A stretch of 32,004 bases of DNA from Candidatus Flemingiibacterium merdigallinarum. Lineage in GTDB: Bacteria; Bacillota; Clostridia; Oscillospirales; CAG-272. Positions within the stretch are counted from its first letter, which is position 1, and the number at the start of each line of letters is the position of its first letter. This document shows positions 29,577 to 32,004 of this stretch, one piece after another. The notes below the pieces were generated by a model. That model was given only the letters and a program-made list of their open reading frames with translations. It ran no database searches and was not told the DNA's origin. The translations under genes were made by a program, and so were the position numbers. Where the stretch lies: contig CAJFKR010000029.1 in NCBI GenBank assembly GCA_904386005.1, positions 1 to 32,004 of the forward strand. Direction: 5' to 3'.

Positions 29577-30269
29577 ATGATTTATTCACATGAAGTGGAA
29601 AATATGTGTACGGTCGCAAAAGGACCGAAGCACGGTCCCGCTCCGATTCCCGAAGAGGGCAAGTGGGTAAAAGCTTACGAAATCAAGGATATATCCGGTC
29701 TGTCGCACGGTATCGGCTGGTGCGCTCCGCAGCAGGGTATGTGCAAGCTGACCCTCAATGTCAAGGAAGGCATCATCGAGGAAGCGCTCGTCGAGACCTG
29801 CGGCTGCTCGGGCATGACCCACTCGGCCGCAATGGCAGCCGAGATCCTTCAGGGCAAGACTCTGCTCGAAGCTCTCAACACCGACCTTGTCTGCGACGCT
29901 ATCAACGTCGCAATGCGCGAAATCTTCAAGCAGCTCGCGTACGGTCGCAGCCAGACCGCGTTCTCCGAGGGCGGACTCCCGATCGGCGCGTCGCTCGAGG
30001 ACCTCGGCAAGGGTCTGCGCTCGCAGATCGGCACCATCTTCGCGACGAAGGCGAAGGGCGTTCGTTACCTCGAAATGGCAGAGGGCTATATCCTCTCGCT
30101 CGGTCTCGATGAAAACGACGAAGTTATCGGCTACAAGTTCGTACATCTCGGAAAGATGATGGACGCCATCAAAGCCGGCAAGGACCCGAAGGAAGCTTAC
30201 GAGTCCAACATCAAGACTTACGGCAGATACGACGAAGCCGCTAAGTATATCGACCCGAGAAAGCAGTAA
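29577..30269 (+). CDS. NifU-like Fe-S cluster assembly scaffold of the GGGtGRT pair
   Basis: A 230-residue protein related to the NifU/IscU N-terminal scaffold. The central region has WCAPQQGMCKLTLNV and VETCGCSGMTHSAAMAAEILQGKTL, carrying Cys ligands in the places expected for a cluster site. The C-terminal half, with GVRYLEMAEGYILSLGLDEN, is specific to the clostridial form found beside GGGtGRT proteins. Codon use is strongly biased to one codon per residue, suggesting high expression. AAGGAG precedes the ATG. The partner gene starts 17 nt after the stop. Confidence 0.88.
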   Translation: MIYSHEVENMCTVAKGPKHGPAPIPEEGKWVKAYEIKDISGLSHGIGWCAPQQGMCKLTLNVKEGIIEEALVETCGCSGMTHSAAMAAEILQGKTLLEALNTDLVCDAINVAMREIFKQLAYGRSQTAFSEGGLPIGASLEDLGKGLRSQIGTIFATKAKGVRYLEMAEGYILSLGLDENDEVIGYKFVHLGKMMDAIKAGKDPKEAYESNIKTYGRYDEAAKYIDPRKQ

Positions 30270-30286
30270 GAGAGGAGGAACCAACA

Positions 30287-31297
30287 ATGTCCAACAACGT
30301 AACATTTGAAGGCAAGGAAAGAAGAATGGCAGGCATTGAAAAGTGCCTCGCTGAATACGGAATCGCCGACCTCGAAGAGGCAAGAGACATCTGCCTTGCA
30401 AAGGGCGTAAACGTAGAAGAAATCGTCAAGGGCGTACAGCCTATCGCGTTCGACAACGCGGTTTGGGCTTACACTCTCGGCTGTGCCGTAGCTATAAAGA
30501 AAGGCACGACCAACGCCGCTGACGCCGCTGAAGCTATCGGTATCGGACTTCAGGCGTTCTGCGTACCCGGCTCGGTCGCACAGAACCGCCAGGTCGGTCT
30601 CGGTCACGGCAACCTCGGCGCAATGCTGCTCCGCGAGGAGACGAAGTGCTTCTGCTTCCTTGCAGGACACGAGTCGTTCGCGGCCGCAGAGGGCGCAATC
30701 GGTATCGCGAGAACCGCGAACAAAGTCAGAAAAGAGCCGCTCCGCGTAATCCTTAACGGTCTCGGCAAGGACGCCGCTTTCATCATCTCGAGAATCAACG
30801 GCTTTACCTATGTCTGCACCGACTATGACTTCTACAACGACGAGCTCAAGGTCGTATACGAGAAGGCATACTCGAACGGCGACAAGGCTAAGGTCAAGTG
30901 CTACGGCGCGAACGACGTACTCGAGGGCGTGGCTATCATGAAGCACGAGGGCGTCGACGTATCGATTACCGGTAACTCGACCAACCCGACCCGCTTCCAG
31001 CACCTCGTTGCCGGAACCTACAAGAAGTGGGCGAACGAGAACGGCAAGAAGTACTTCTCTGTCGCTTCCGGCGGAGGAACAGGCCGCACGCTGCACCCCG
31101 ACAACATGGCTGCCGGACCTGCTTCCTACGGTCTCACCGACTCGATGGGACGTATGCACGGCGACGCACAGTTCGCCGGCTCGTCGAGCGTACCGGCTCA
31201 CGTTGAGATGATGGGTCTCATCGGCATGGGCAACAACCCGATGGTTGGCGCTACTGTCGCCTGCGCCGTTGCGGTTGAGGAAGGCATGAAGAAATAA
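30287..31297 (+). CDS. GGGtGRT protein
   Basis: A 336-residue protein of the family named for its motif, seen here as SGGGTGRTLHPDN at about residues 261-273. Other conserved stretches are NRQVGLGHGNLGAMLLREETKCFCFLAGHESFAAAEGAIG and ITGNSTNPTRFQHL. The biochemical role is not established. Genetic pairing with the Fe-S scaffold upstream, a 17-nt gap, and shared codon bias imply a joint role in anaerobic Fe-S metabolism. AGAGGAGG precedes the ATG. A strong terminator follows. Confidence 0.92.
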   Translation: MSNNVTFEGKERRMAGIEKCLAEYGIADLEEARDICLAKGVNVEEIVKGVQPIAFDNAVWAYTLGCAVAIKKGTTNAADAAEAIGIGLQAFCVPGSVAQNRQVGLGHGNLGAMLLREETKCFCFLAGHESFAAAEGAIGIARTANKVRKEPLRVILNGLGKDAAFIISRINGFTYVCTDYDFYNDELKVVYEKAYSNGDKAKVKCYGANDVLEGVAIMKHEGVDVSITGNSTNPTRFQHLVAGTYKKWANENGKKYFSVASGGGTGRTLHPDNMAAGPASYGLTDSMGRMHGDAQFAGSSSVPAHVEMMGLIGMGNNPMVGATVACAVAVEEGMKK

Positions 31298-31315
31298 GAG
31301 GCATAATTTACTTGC

Positions 31316-31345
31316 GGCTCGCATCGTATGATGCGAGCCTTTTTG
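31316..31345 (+). terminator. Intrinsic terminator of the Fe-S/GGGtGRT unit
   Basis: A perfect 10-bp stem (31316-31325 with 31330-31339), loop GTAT, followed by TTTTT. The base composition changes to AT-rich right after it. Confidence 0.92.
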
Positions 31346-31372
31346 TATACCTTACCTAAATCGAAGCGATAA

Positions 31373-32004
31373 TTTTGTTTAATTATACAAAATAATACAT
31401 ACGATATAGATGTTAATTCTCTTGTACGCCATACTCTTGTAGCCGGAGCAACAGGAAGCGGAAAATCAACAACTTGCAAAAGAATACTTACGGAAGTTAT
31501 GAAAAGAGATATTCCAGTTATGGTAATAGAGCCAGCAAAAGATGATTATGTGCGCTGGGCAATTAATATGAATAAAAATTTGCCAGAAGAAAAGAAGTTT
31601 AAAATTTTTATGCCTGGGGTAGATGATTTCGAAGGTACACATATAGAAAAACTGTGTATTAATCCATTTGAACCTGCTGCTTTTAAAGGTGCTAATGTAG
31701 ATTTGCTTCAGCACAGTGAATATTTTTCGGTGCTGCTTAATGCATGCTTACCGTCGGAAGATGTTGTTCCAATATTAATTGAGGAAGTGGTGTATGAAAC
31801 AATAAGAGAAGTTGCCATTGAAAGAAATATACGATTTGAAGATGAACTTGTAAAGCCTCTTAATGATTACCCTACAGTTGATTCAATGCTAATTAAAGCA
31901 AAAGAAATTATGAGAACAAAAACATATGCCGATCGGAACAAGGACAATTTAACCGAAGTGCTTATGACTCGATTTAAAACTTTAAAGCGCGGTATGAGGG
32001 GAAG
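31373..32004 (+). pseudogene. 5'-truncated HerA/VirB4-like ATPase, runs off the right edge
   Basis: An open frame of 210 codons with no in-frame start codon before its Walker A. It opens with VNSLVRHTLVAGATGSGKSTT (P-loop GATGSGKST), then VMVIEPAKDDYVRW and CINPFEPAAFKG, features of DUF87/HerA-VirB4-like ATP-binding proteins. Such proteins normally carry a long N-terminal region before the P-loop, and here only about 20 residues precede it after a TAA. The DNA is much more AT-rich, with A/T-ending codons unlike the rest of the window. It is either a remnant of a mobile island or a chimeric contig end. The 3' end lies outside the window. Confidence 0.7.

Overview
The window looks like chromosome from a GC-rich member of the Clostridia (Oscillospiraceae/Ruminococcaceae-like or an uncultured relative). 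The evidence is the division cluster yggS-sepF-ylmG-ylmH-divIVA followed by ileS-lspA-rluD, the paired Fe-S scaffold and GGGtGRT genes typical of anaerobic Clostridia, a clostripain-type lipoprotein, a YqhQ/DUF1385 protein, GAAAGGA-type ribosome binding sites and TTGACA-17-TATAAT promoters. Placement is inferred from gene content and style only. No rRNA, tRNA, CRISPR array, transposase or integrase was seen.

Layout. 1-303: edge of a minus-strand XRE/membrane protein whose DNA-binding half is missing. 722-5561 (minus): clostripain-like lipoprotein, a SLOG-type protein, then dapB and dapA (lysine/diaminopimelate pathway). Upstream of dapA lies a long leader with a small Cys-rich reading frame and an intrinsic terminator. 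6047-8308 (plus): tRNA-modification genes queA and miaA. 8336-18332 (plus): an HlyD-like membrane protein, PLP homeostasis protein, sepF, YggT, YlmH, divIVA, ileS, lspA and an RluD-type pseudouridine synthase. 18491-21254: a HAD phosphatase facing the convergent YqhQ-like and metallo-beta-lactamase-fold genes across a bidirectional terminator. 21517-22516: an unassigned zinc-ribbon protein, an array of about 50-nt hairpin repeats, and a 31-residue Cys-rich membrane peptide.

22597-26605 is the most unusual part. One promoter appears to serve a cytoplasmic alpha-L-fucosidase (GH29), a protein joining an XRE DNA-binding domain to about 16 bactofilin-like 16-residue repeats, and an unassigned glycosidase-like TIM-barrel protein. 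This may be a small glycan-use unit with an unusual, possibly self-assembling regulator. 26730-28751 holds a methyltransferase and a YccF membrane protein divergently transcribed around a 7-5-7 palindrome, then a ClpP/TepA-type protease. 28904-31297 holds a PduL-type phosphotransacylase, then the Fe-S scaffold and GGGtGRT pair. After its terminator the sequence becomes abruptly AT-rich and encodes a HerA/VirB4-like ATPase that begins almost at its Walker A motif. That is either a mobile-element remnant or an assembly junction.

Most genes are housekeeping. Novelty is concentrated in 21461-26605, in the leaders of dapA and the clostripain-like gene, and at the two window edges.
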